Positions 1 to 9,418 of a stretch of 64,000 nucleotides of DNA are shown piece after piece. Numbering within the stretch: position 1 is the first letter of the stretch; each line of letters begins with the position of its first letter. Source of the DNA: Periconia sp. R9002 (lineage: Eukaryota > Ascomycota > Dothideomycetes > Pleosporales > Periconiaceae); contig JAMAHW010000027.1 of the NCBI GenBank assembly GCA_023627715.1, positions 310,001 to 374,000 of the forward strand, read 5' to 3'. Under the pieces are notes generated by a model. That model ran no database searches. It saw nothing but the letters and a program-made list of their open reading frames with translations, and was not told where the DNA came from. The translations under genes were made by a program, and so were the position numbers.

Positions 1-1
1 A

Positions 2-3000
2 AAAGCTCGTTTATCGCCTCCTCAACTTGGATTTGTTTTCACTGGTCAGGGCGCACAATGGCACGCTATGGGACGAGAGCTCCTTGTATATCCCATTTAC
101 AGACAATCGATAGAGGAGGCCAGTGCGTATCTCCATGAGTTGGGATGCAAATGGTCCGCATTGGAAGAGCTGGGCAGAAGTAAAGAAGAGTCGAAGATCG
201 ATGATCCAGAATTCAGTCAGACACTCTGTACAGTCGTGCAGGTCGCTCTTATCGACCTTCTAGATAAGGCCAATGTCAAGCCTGTCGCCGTTGTCGGGCA
301 TTCGTCAGGTGAGATTGGTGCCGCCTATGCTGGGCGGTACATCTCCAAACAGAGCGCGTGGAAGGTCGCATACTCCCGAGGAGTGGTCGCTTCAAAATTG
401 GCCAGGTCTACATCGCATGGAGCTGGCGCCATGATGGCAGTTGGCCTTCCCGAGGAAGAAGCACGTCCTTATATTGCAGAGGTTCTTTCCAGGGAGAAAG
501 CCGATATTGGTCTCATTATTGCCTGCGTCAACAGCCCCTCCAACGTCACTGTTGCCGGAGATAATCACCTGATCGACGCCCTTCTGGCTCATCTCAATGC
601 GCAAAACAAAGGAATATTCGCCCGCAAATTGCGTGTCCAAGTGGCGTACCATTCTCCTCAAATGCAGGCTGTTTCAGAAGAATATCTTGAGAAGTTAGGG
701 CCGGTTTTGAAAGGTCCTTCAACCACTGAAACCATTCCAATGATCTCCAGTGTCACGGGCAAACTTGTCGTGGAGAACGAGGTCTGCAAACCCACATACT
801 GGCTACAAAATATGGTATCTCCTGTTTTGTTCAGTCCCGCGGTCAAGGTGTTATGTGGAAGTGAAAGTGCTGTAGATTATCTGGTCGAACTAGGTCCGCA
901 CTCCGCCCTGGAAGGCCCACTCCGAGAGATTTTGAGGAGTGAAAACATGAAGCAAGATGTTGGATACACCTCTATACTTGTACGGAACAAGCCGGCAACC
1001 CAAACGCTTCTTCAAGCTGTCGGAAATCTGTGGTGCGAGAACTATCCCGTCAATGTTCGCGAAATCAACGAGCTCGACCTTGCTCAACCGGTCTCTCGGG
1101 ATATGCTCATTGATCTACCTTCCTATGTATTTGATCATTCTCAGGAATACCGGGGCGAAAGTCGCTTGAGCAGAGACTACCGATTCAGAAATCAACCCCC
1201 CCATGACTTCGTCGGCAGTCGTTCCTTGGAGTGGAGTCCACTTGAACCGCGTTGGCGGTTGCTTATCCGGACGCGAGAGCTCCCTTGGATTGCGGATCAC
1301 ATAGTTGATGGCCGAAAAGTGTACCCGGGAACCGGTATGCTGGTCATGGCTATAGAAGCTGCGAAAGAACTCGTGGACTCCAATCGTACCCTTTCGGGTT
1401 TTGTGTTGCGCGATGTGGATTTCTCGAGTGCAATGGAACTTGAAGGTGCGACAGAAGTCTTGGAAGTCATCACGAGCTTGAGGCCTAGAAATGGCATTGC
1501 TAAGGACGCTACCACCTTCGATTTTGAGATCATCTCATATGCAAACCCAGAATGGCTGCGAAACATTAAGGGTTCAATCGAGATTCAGTATGAGGAGGAA
1601 AAAGAGTGGGACGCAAACCAAAGAAAAGAATTTGCAAAGACTGTTGTTTCACAACACAAGACGAGCACAGATGCTTGCACTGAGCCAGTCGACGAATCGT
1701 TCATGTACAAGCGGCTGAAGTGGTGGGGCCTTGACTACGGACCAAGTTTCCGGAAAGCAAAGAACCAATTTGTGAGCAGCAACGAGGAAGCAGTTGCCAC
1801 TATCGAGACCATGAAGGGTGAAGAAGAGGAGTTGCAGCCTCATATTATTCACCCTGTCACGTTCGATGCCATCGGCCACTTGTGTTTTACTGCTTACAGT
1901 GCTGGCGGTAAGAACCCGATCGCAACAGCCATGCCATCGACCATTGACTATGCATGGGTTTCCAGTCAAGGACTTTCGACACCCAACGCGGAGGCGGTAC
2001 AGACTTGCGCAAAAGTAGTAAAACGCACGCCGCGTGGTTTCCAGGCCGAGATCACTGGTGTCAATCCGGAAAACACAGATGAGCTTCGAGTGTACGTCAA
2101 AGGATGTACAATGGCTTTCATTTCAGAGGTTCGAGAAGAGCCTGAGGACATGAAGAAAGTCGAACTACCCAATCCGGAACAGCAATGGTACCACGTAGCC
2201 CGGAAGCCTGATTTGGCAATGCTTAGTTCGTCTGAGATCGAAAAATACATCTATCAACAATGCGGCGAGAAAGCGGATCCCTTGGACTTAATCAGCAAAT
2301 ACATTGAACTCGCAGCTCATCAGAATCCCGGACTGCGAATACTCCAACTTGGTGCTGGTGACGAGGCCCAAACACAGCGCATCTTGACTGCCGCCTTGGA
2401 CCAACAGGAGACCGGTGTTTTGACTTGCGCCAAGTACGACGTTGCTGATGCTGAGGAAAGCAAGCTAGCAAATCTGCAAAAGGCTTTCACTAAGTATGAA
2501 AAGATGAGTTTCCACGACTTGTCGTCTCCCAACTATAAGGCTGGACAATACGATTTGGTCATTGCTCTTGACCATGATCGTACGCCAGCAAGCTTCTCAA
2601 CAATACTTCAAGAGGCTAAGAAGAGCATCAAGACTGGGGGCAGGTTGATCGCAAAAACCCCCATCTCAGAAACTAGTCATCTTGAAGAGGAACTCAACAA
2701 GAATGGATTGCCAAGACCCGATCTTTCTTTCAAATCTCCAAATGATTCTGAAGGCGGCATTATCGTTTCTGAAGCACTAAAAGCAGAAACTGAGGCCATT
2801 CCAAGCGAGCAGAAAGTGCGACTCCTAGTCGTGGGAGACTTTGCTAACGCACACCACACCTCATTTGTAAACGGAATTAAGGAGCAGGCAAAGGATGCCC
2901 CACAATTCGAAGTTATTCAAACAAGCCTTGCAGAAGCACCAAAGGACCCTGAAATCAGGAGTAGTATTCTCATACTTCTCTCAGACCCCGAGCATTTGTG

Positions 3001-5509
3001 TTTGGAGTCAATGAGTGAAGACTCTTTGGCTCTCCTCCAAACCTTGATCTCTTTCAACAGCAAGGTGCTCTGGGTGTCCAACAAAGAAGCTGAGAAGGCT
3101 ATTGGTGGTTCTCCCATCTCCGCAATTATAGAAGGCTCTGCGCGATCGATGCGCATGGAGAACAGTGGTCTGCATTTGGTTGTCTTGACACTTGCATCTT
3201 TCGAAGGCAAAAGTATGCGCCATGTTTTACCTGTGTTGAAGAAAATGGTGACCCGTCCGGCCGGATCGAACTACGAACAAGAATACTTTGAAGTCGATGG
3301 GAACCTTCACACGGACCGCGTGATAACCTCCAACCGCTTGAAGGAGGCTGCCAACAAAATAATGGCACCCCAGTACGTTGATAAGGTAAAGATAGCCGAC
3401 CACGACTTCAAGCTAGAGATCTCGCAGTTCACGCAACTGGACACACTCCACTTCGTCGAGGACTCTGCCGTTAACGAAGAACTCGGACCAGAAGAAGTTG
3501 AGATCCGAGTCAATGCCGTCTCAATCGATTCGCAGGACCACAGAAAAGTCATGGGCAAGGGACAGGACCTGAAGCCTCAGTTCGGCCATGCTTGTGCGGG
3601 AGTTGTCATCCGCTCTGGGCGCAATGGGGAGTTCAAGGCAGGCGATCGAGTCCTTGCTATTGGAAAGAACAGTTTCAAGTCTCGGGTGCGCACACTCAAT
3701 TCTCGAGTGATGAAGCTTCCAAATACAGTCGACTTTGTGCAGGCGTGTGAGCAGATTCCCGCTTTAACTGCGCTGCTTTATGCCCTTACTGTAGTCGGAC
3801 GATGGCGTGCAGGCCAGTCAGTAATGGTATATCCATGCACGGGATTCATCGGAGATGCCGCGATACAGATTTCCCAGAAACTAGGAGCCGACGTCTCTGC
3901 AACCGTTCACACCGAAGAGCAAAGTAAAAGGCTGAATGAACGTTTCAATATTCCCAAGGATTCCATCTATCTACACAAAGCGTTCTCCACTGGTTATCGA
4001 CCAGGATTTAAAGGCGCTGACATTGTTCTTTGCCTCCAGCCTCCTTCAAGTCAGGAGGATTGGACTTTCGTGAACAGATTTGGGTCCGTCGTCTACGTTC
4101 CCTCGATTTTCGGATCGTCTGCTTCACCACCCACCTTCCAGCTCCCCACCAACGTGTACTACAGCTCGTTCAACTTCCAAGACATTGTAGAAGAGCCCGG
4201 CAATCCTTTGAAAGACTCTTTCAACTATTCTATCAATATTCTTTCCACCGCCCAAGGGAAGGAAAAGCCTGTCAGCTTCCCTGTATCTCAAATTGTGGAA
4301 GCTGTCAAGCATATTGCGGATGACAGCAACAACGCCGTTGTCGTTTTCGATCCCGAGGAAGAGATTGCTTTGACTAGGAATACGAAAACGACACTTCGTC
4401 TGGATCCCAATGCCACTTACGTGATATCTGGCGGTACGGGAGGTATTGGCCGAAGTATGACACGATGGTGCGCTGCTCACGGAGCGCGCAACTTGATTCT
4501 CCTGTCCCGATCCGGCGCAAAATCTGAGGCCGCTCGAGAACTGGTTTCAGAATTGACTGCTCAGGGAGTTCATGTAGAGGCTCCGCCATGCAACACTATC
4601 GACGAAAACACCCTGCGTGCCGTGCTTGATGATTGCCTTTCCCGCATGCCGCCTATCAAAGGTGCCATGCAATCCAGTGGGGCCTATAAAGATCTTACAT
4701 TCGACCGGTATACTCTCGAAGACTGGAACATGGCTATCAAATCTAAGGCTACCTCTTCTTGGAATCTACACAAGGTCCTTCCCTCTGGCATGGACTTCTT
4801 CATCATGCTATCCTCAGTCAGCGGCCTTCAAGGAGCCATATCAATGGCCAGCTACGCAGGAGCAAATTCTTACCAAGACGGACTTGCACGCTATCGTATC
4901 TCCATGGGTGAAAAGGCCACTGCAATCTGTCCAGCCGTAATGCATGATGTAGGCTTCGTCACCGAGTTCACCGATGCACAGAGAGAACGCTTGAACCGTG
5001 TCGGCTGGTTTATTCCTACCTGGGATGCGGAAATTCGTGCTTTGTTGGACATTTACTGTGATCCGGCATGTCCGATGATCAACGATACCGAGTATCGTCC
5101 GATTATGGGCATCCACACTATTGCTCAAGTGGCTGCTAATGGTCATGATGTTCCATTTACCTTCACGCAGCCGCTTTGGCAGCACACGCTTCACGCTCCG
5201 GTCAAAATCAAGAACGATGCTGCGAAGAGAAATGACGAAGGCGACGTTAACACTCTGATCAAGGGCGCAGCATCACTTGATGAGGCGGCGGCAATTGCAA
5301 CAAAGGTACTGCGGAAGCACCTCGCTGTACTACTATCGATGCCCGAAGAGAGACTGCAAGACGGATCCAGCGTTGATTCTCTGATTGCGATTGAGTTGAG
5401 AAATTGGCTTGGGAAGAAGTTCGACGCTGACATTCCCGTGTTCGAGATCGTTAGTGCTTTGACTTGGAGCGCGCTTGGAACTTCGATTGCGGAGCAAGTG
5501 AGGAAATAG
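2..5509 (+). CDS. Highly reducing type I polyketide synthase, 3' part (AT-DH-(MT)-ER-KR-ACP)
   Basis: Iterative PKS assembling a reduced polyketide. The frame is open from base 2, so the 5' end with the ketosynthase lies outside the window; the ATG at 68 is internal. Domains in order: acyltransferase (GQGAQW at the edge, active serine in GHSSGE near 300); dehydratase (His in HIVDG followed by YPG near 1300, Asp in HPVTFDAIGH near 1860); a methyltransferase-like region (2280-2760) whose SAM loop reads LGAGDE instead of the usual GAGTG; enoylreductase (3400-4380) whose nucleotide loop reads CTGFIGD rather than a glycine-rich GGVG; ketoreductase (4400-5000, GGTGGIGR, Tyr in SYAGANSY); and a C-terminal acyl carrier protein (serine in VDSLIAIEL near 5375). 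There is no thioesterase. The MT is probably dead and the ER doubtful (inference). It ends 325 bp before a kinase-like gene on the same strand. Confidence 0.95.
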   Translation, partial: KARLSPPQLGFVFTGQGAQWHAMGRELLVYPIYRQSIEEASAYLHELGCKWSALEELGRSKEESKIDDPEFSQTLCTVVQVALIDLLDKANVKPVAVVGHSSGEIGAAYAGRYISKQSAWKVAYSRGVVASKLARSTSHGAGAMMAVGLPEEEARPYIAEVLSREKADIGLIIACVNSPSNVTVAGDNHLIDALLAHLNAQNKGIFARKLRVQVAYHSPQMQAVSEEYLEKLGPVLKGPSTTETIPMISSVTGKLVVENEVCKPTYWLQNMVSPVLFSPAVKVLCGSESAVDYLVELGPHSALEGPLREILRSENMKQDVGYTSILVRNKPATQTLLQAVGNLWCENYPVNVREINELDLAQPVSRDMLIDLPSYVFDHSQEYRGESRLSRDYRFRNQPPHDFVGSRSLEWSPLEPRWRLLIRTRELPWIADHIVDGRKVYPGTGMLVMAIEAAKELVDSNRTLSGFVLRDVDFSSAMELEGATEVLEVITSLRPRNGIAKDATTFDFEIISYANPEWLRNIKGSIEIQYEEEKEWDANQRKEFAKTVVSQHKTSTDACTEPVDESFMYKRLKWWGLDYGPSFRKAKNQFVSSNEEAVATIETMKGEEEELQPHIIHPVTFDAIGHLCFTAYSAGGKNPIATAMPSTIDYAWVSSQGLSTPNAEAVQTCAKVVKRTPRGFQAEITGVNPENTDELRVYVKGCTMAFISEVREEPEDMKKVELPNPEQQWYHVARKPDLAMLSSSEIEKYIYQQCGEKADPLDLISKYIELAAHQNPGLRILQLGAGDEAQTQRILTAALDQQETGVLTCAKYDVADAEESKLANLQKAFTKYEKMSFHDLSSPNYKAGQYDLVIALDHDRTPASFSTILQEAKKSIKTGGRLIAKTPISETSHLEEELNKNGLPRPDLSFKSPNDSEGGIIVSEALKAETEAIPSEQKVRLLVVGDFANAHHTSFVNGIKEQAKDAPQFEVIQTSLAEAPKDPEIRSSILILLSDPEHLCLESMSEDSLALLQTLISFNSKVLWVSNKEAEKAIGGSPISAIIEGSARSMRMENSGLHLVVLTLASFEGKSMRHVLPVLKKMVTRPAGSNYEQEYFEVDGNLHTDRVITSNRLKEAANKIMAPQYVDKVKIADHDFKLEISQFTQLDTLHFVEDSAVNEELGPEEVEIRVNAVSIDSQDHRKVMGKGQDLKPQFGHACAGVVIRSGRNGEFKAGDRVLAIGKNSFKSRVRTLNSRVMKLPNTVDFVQACEQIPALTALLYALTVVGRWRAGQSVMVYPCTGFIGDAAIQISQKLGADVSATVHTEEQSKRLNERFNIPKDSIYLHKAFSTGYRPGFKGADIVLCLQPPSSQEDWTFVNRFGSVVYVPSIFGSSASPPTFQLPTNVYYSSFNFQDIVEEPGNPLKDSFNYSINILSTAQGKEKPVSFPVSQIVEAVKHIADDSNNAVVVFDPEEEIALTRNTKTTLRLDPNATYVISGGTGGIGRSMTRWCAAHGARNLILLSRSGAKSEAARELVSELTAQGVHVEAPPCNTIDENTLRAVLDDCLSRMPPIKGAMQSSGAYKDLTFDRYTLEDWNMAIKSKATSSWNLHKVLPSGMDFFIMLSSVSGLQGAISMASYAGANSYQDGLARYRISMGEKATAICPAVMHDVGFVTEFTDAQRERLNRVGWFIPTWDAEIRALLDIYCDPACPMINDTEYRPIMGIHTIAQVAANGHDVPFTFTQPLWQHTLHAPVKIKNDAAKRNDEGDVNTLIKGAASLDEAAAIATKVLRKHLAVLLSMPEERLQDGSSVDSLIAIELRNWLGKKFDADIPVFEIVSALTWSALGTSIAEQVRK

Positions 5510-5834
5510 AGGTAGAGTAGTCTATTTAGATTTAGAAAATACCCTCAGATAGATTAGCGGCAATATAGCGACGATTTTCTATTATGATTTTTTTTCTGGT
5601 GCGATTTTGCTGTACCACTATCTACGTGACCCAAGCATGTACATCAATGATGCCTCTATGTATGGAGCCCTGTCCCATGCACGTGATTTGCTTATCTCTC
5701 CAAATCCCCAGCAACATGCAATGAACCTCAAGTTGGAATATAATGTTTGTAAGTGTGCGCATTTTCCCATAAAATCACGGTACTGGAGTATCGCACGCCC
5801 GTACGTCCAGGATAAAGCATTTTCCCAAGCAGGC
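5510..5834. other. Intergenic, PKS 3' side to kinase gene
   Basis: AT-rich spacer. The reading frame of the downstream kinase stays open leftward to 5607. A GTAAGT at 5749 and a CAG near 5833 could bound an intron if the true start is further upstream (for example the ATG at 5721). Nothing else recognised. Confidence 0.4.
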
Positions 5835-7139
5835 ATGTCACGGTCGAAACAAGATGGGCTGGATTGGAACGAGAATGTCTTCGGGCTTGTGCCACAATGG
5901 ACGCGAGAGCCGGTGATTGAAGACATCGAAAAAGTATGCCGACGGCAACTCAACATACCCCCGGATGACCCGTGTATAGTTGAATTTCACGCATCCGGTC
6001 TGTTTAATAAACTTTACACAGTTAAATGGACCGGTAAAAGGTTAATAATGCGAGTATCACTGCCTGTGTACCCGCGCAACAAAACGCAGGGTGAGGTGAC
6101 AACCCTGAAGTGGGTGCGTAATAACACCAATGTTCCGGTCCCAGATGTGATCGGCTTCGACAACAACAATGAGAACGAGATTGGCTTCGAGTGGATATTA
6201 ATGGACTTTGTTGAGGGAACTGCCGCATTCACAAAATGGAGGACGATGTCTATGGAGCAAAAGATTGCGCTCACGAAACAGGTGGCGGAATTTCAGGCGG
6301 AGTTTTTGGGGTATAGCGAGTTAGGTTCGCCATTTGATACTATCGGGACTCTACAAGTCGAAGAGAAAAGCAACAAAAACGAATCAGTGGGCGACCTTAC
6401 GACTATTCGACCCGGACAGCTGGTGGAACAGCAATTCTTCATTGGGGATCATCTACATTATAACGTTGCACGAGGTCCTTTCCGGTCCACTCATGATTGG
6501 TTGAATGCGCACCTAAACATCATTTTGATTGAGCAGACTAAAAAGCTGGAAAAAGCGGAAGATGAGGATGACCAGGAGGACGCAGAAGACCGCTTATCCG
6601 TGGCACAGAAACTCCTGAATTTCCTTCCTAACGTGTTCCCTCTGAATGAAGAAAGCACCGAGTCAACATGTCTTCATCACAGCGACCTTCATCTGAATAA
6701 TATCTTGGTGGACGAGAACGGTACTCTAACCGCCGTCCTCGATTGGGAATGTGTATCTGCACTTCCCATTTGGTATGCAACTATGGTACCCAAATTTCTT
6801 GAGGGGGAGCCTCGAGAAGAAGAGCCACAACGAGAGAAGTACGCGGACTGGTCGTCCGATGATTCGGATCAGGAGCGTGATGTCACAACATTTCTGGATA
6901 ACGAGGGGAAAAACCCACTTTACTGGATTCATCAGATGGAATATGAGACAACGCAGCTGCGGAAGGTCTACGAGACTAGACTCAAAGAACTAAGGCCTAG
7001 GTGGCCTCTCGAGGAGAGCCTTGCTAAGGTAGAGTTTTTCAAAACGGTCACGCAATGTGACGGGATATGGGTGAAGAAGGCACAGAGATGGGTGGACCGC
7101 GCGGAGAAAGGTGAGATTATTCGATTCGTTGACGCATGA
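5835..7139 (+). CDS. Aminoglycoside phosphotransferase (APH)-like kinase family protein
   Basis: Small-molecule or protein kinase-like fold of the fungal phosphotransferase enzyme family; the substrate is unknown. From the ATG at 5835 it encodes 434 residues. The catalytic loop is clear: HHSDLHLNNILVD (Brenner-type HxDxxxxN) near 6675-6712, followed by the metal-binding Asp in VLDWE near 6737. The N-lobe has a lysine in KRLIMRVSLP. An acidic insert (EKAEDEDDQEDAEDR) precedes the catalytic loop. The start is uncertain: the frame is open from 5607, and an upstream exon ending at GTAAGT (5749) is possible. I chose 5835 because the sequence before it has no family character. It follows the PKS in the same orientation, so it may be a cluster member, but this family is also common outside clusters. 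Confidence 0.75.
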   Translation: MSRSKQDGLDWNENVFGLVPQWTREPVIEDIEKVCRRQLNIPPDDPCIVEFHASGLFNKLYTVKWTGKRLIMRVSLPVYPRNKTQGEVTTLKWVRNNTNVPVPDVIGFDNNNENEIGFEWILMDFVEGTAAFTKWRTMSMEQKIALTKQVAEFQAEFLGYSELGSPFDTIGTLQVEEKSNKNESVGDLTTIRPGQLVEQQFFIGDHLHYNVARGPFRSTHDWLNAHLNIILIEQTKKLEKAEDEDDQEDAEDRLSVAQKLLNFLPNVFPLNEESTESTCLHHSDLHLNNILVDENGTLTAVLDWECVSALPIWYATMVPKFLEGEPREEEPQREKYADWSSDDSDQERDVTTFLDNEGKNPLYWIHQMEYETTQLRKVYETRLKELRPRWPLEESLAKVEFFKTVTQCDGIWVKKAQRWVDRAEKGEIIRFVDA

Positions 7140-8502
7140 TTGCGAACATACAGGGTCTCTTCTCAAGGAAGAATATCGGGGCCCTTTTGTCCCAATGAGT
7201 GGGTGATGATATCCGGTTTGCGAAGGTTAGCGTAATCGAATGATCCCTCCCTACGATGTACTCGGCTCTTTTGTGACCCTTTCACAGACATATTCTGCCG
7301 TAAGATAGCTTTTCTGAAAGAGCAATTGCACGTATAATAGCCGTATGGCGTACAAAGCCGCGCCCGTGGTTTCTCCTACGAACTTCTTTTATGATACTCA
7401 CTGGTGTTAACTCTGCGTAACTTAGTTGTCCTCCTAGTACATATGCTAGAATCTCAATAGCCGTCTAGCGTCTTCGGTTTTTTCCAGAGTATAGTCTTTT
7501 GATGCAGCCTCTTTCCAATCCATATCTCGATCCACGGACACTAACAGACTTGCTTGACCATGAATAAAATACTAATCTGTCAATGAATTTACCGTATATC
7601 TTTTGATATTCTTCTTGGAATGAGGGGTTCCATAAAGCTTACTACACTCAACTCTACCTGTACATTTTTTGTTGTGGCACTTCATTTGAGGGAAACTGAG
7701 TGGTGTCACATGCAGCCAACCGAACACAAGGTGATACTCGTTCAATGAAACACAACACAACACATCAAATTAAGACACAATTTCCGGTTCCTCATGCCCG
7801 TTTTCAGCTGAATGCATTTTCGTATGTCGGCCAGTGGTTTCCGAGGAATCAGAGGTAAGTGTTACAACCGAGAATCTCAGGTTTGGGGAGAGGGGAGACA
7901 CTACAAATTCTATTAAGGCAAATCATTCAGCAAGACTTCACATCTCTGCAGAATCTGTCAAAAATAGTCTCGGATGATTAACTCCACAGCCCCCACCCCC
8001 CAAAACCTCACCAACCTAACCGCATCAAGAAAACGTCGCTAGCGTCCTTTTTATCCCTCCAATCATGCGCTGGCCCCCTCGCGCGCTAGCCTAAAAGGAA
8101 CATTGTTCCAAAAGGGAAAATCTTCCAAAGCGAGAAATGTCTACTAGACTTGTTTCAATCAAGAACATTTCATTCTGTCCGTTATAGAGGAGCTGAGTAA
8201 TTCTGTTATATCCGTGCTCACGAGTTTCAGTATACGACCCGAAATTGAAGCTTGTAGATTTTCCTCATGGACTTGGAGTGTCACTATGATGATGGTGGAG
8301 ACAACCTACTAATCGCCGACCGTGACGGCCGTTGGGGGCTATGGAGTTATGAAAAAGGGGAGATGGCGTACATATATAACAAGGCGAAGAGAATGTGGAA
8401 AGAATAGTTATTGAGAAGCAGATCGAATCGCAACATCCTCGAGGCTCCTATCTCCCATACAACAATTTGCATCCGACTTGTTCTTTACCCGCAGAAACCA
8501 CA
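7140..8502. other. Intergenic, 1.36 kb, with PEBP-gene promoter
   Basis: No credible coding frame on either strand. The left half is downstream of the kinase gene. The right half is the promoter of the PEBP-like gene, with a TATA box at 8373-8379 and a CT-rich stretch near 8030-8060. Confidence 0.5.
8373..8379 (+). promoter_or_regulatory. TATA box of PEBP-like gene
   Basis: TATATAA lies 124 bp upstream of the start codon at 8503, in a normal position for a fungal core promoter allowing a roughly 90 nt leader. Confidence 0.5.
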
Positions 8503-9217
8503 ATGCGTACCAACACTCTTTTCGCAATGGCCGCTGCCATGATGGCCAGTTTGGTCACAGCACAAACGCCTCCTAACTACGAACCGGCTTCCTCGAACCT
8601 ACTTCCCGTGGTGTACGGGAATCAAACAGTCAGACCGGGCATCAACCTTCCGCAGACTGGTAAGTTACTATCGACATGTCCCTTCAATATCCCTCGAGCC
8701 CTTTTGTTTACGGACATTAACTTCTTCTCAAACAGCTGTGACCTCCAAACCCAAGATCCCCTCCGCAGGCTTGACGATCATGCTCGACCTCGATGCCCCT
8801 CTGGCTGCCGCTAACCGCTCCTTCTCTCCGCTATGCCATTGGATCCAAACCTCCAAATCAGAGCCCGTCTCTTACTTTCCTCCTTCACCACCCGCCGGGT
8901 CCGCCGACCATCGCTACGTTCTCCTCAGCTACAAGCTCAGCAACAGCTCTTCGGTCCCATTCACTCTGCCTAAAGGTTTCGAGAACACGAACGCCACACT
9001 TGAAGGGAGATTGGCGTTCAACCTTTCGGGCTTCGTGAAAGCTGCTGGGTTGACGGGGCCTGTGGCGGCAAATTGGTATACGGTCGGCGCAGAGAAGGTG
9101 AGTGGGTCGAATGGAACGATCGCACCGCAGTTCCTGGGACGTGCTGTGCAACAGCTTACAACGCCGGTAGCAGGAATCTTGTTGACGGTGGGGATGGTCG
9201 TATTGGCAGTTTTGTAG
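8503..9217 (+). CDS. Secreted PEBP-like (phosphatidylethanolamine-binding) protein, probable GPI anchor
   Basis: Two exons, 8503-8659 and 8736-9217, joined across a GTAAGT...AACAG intron (phase checked: GCT codon split 1/2), giving 212 residues. An N-terminal signal peptide is visible (hydrophobic, ending near VTAQT). PEBP hallmarks follow: LDLDAP (the DPDAP motif), a CHW segment, and ADHRYVLLSYK (the GxHR ligand-pocket motif). Several N-glycosylation sequons (NRS, NSS, NAT, NLS, NGT) fit an exported protein. The C terminus is a hydrophobic tail (VAGILLTVGMVVLAVL) with no cytoplasmic residues, typical of a GPI-attachment signal. Ligand and role are unknown; fungal secreted PEBPs are poorly characterised. 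It converges with the transcription factor gene 200 bp away. Confidence 0.85.
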
Positions 9218-9418
9218 AAGAGAGCGGAGAATGATGCAGTAGTGGGGATGGGGATGGCTGCGGTAATGTTGCGTCAACACTGAGGTATCATGATGTATTC
9301 ATGTTTCTTCATAGTGTTTGACGGTTTTTTTTATTCTGTATCAGTCTTTTAGATTCGCTCTTGTCTTGTCCTGTATCTATTGATTTTTTTTTTCTTTTTA
9401 AAACCACAATGTCTCTTA

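Noticed and set aside
5290..5509. Thioesterase or reductase release domain at the PKS C terminus
   Set aside because: The frame stops shortly after the ACP; there is no room for a release domain.
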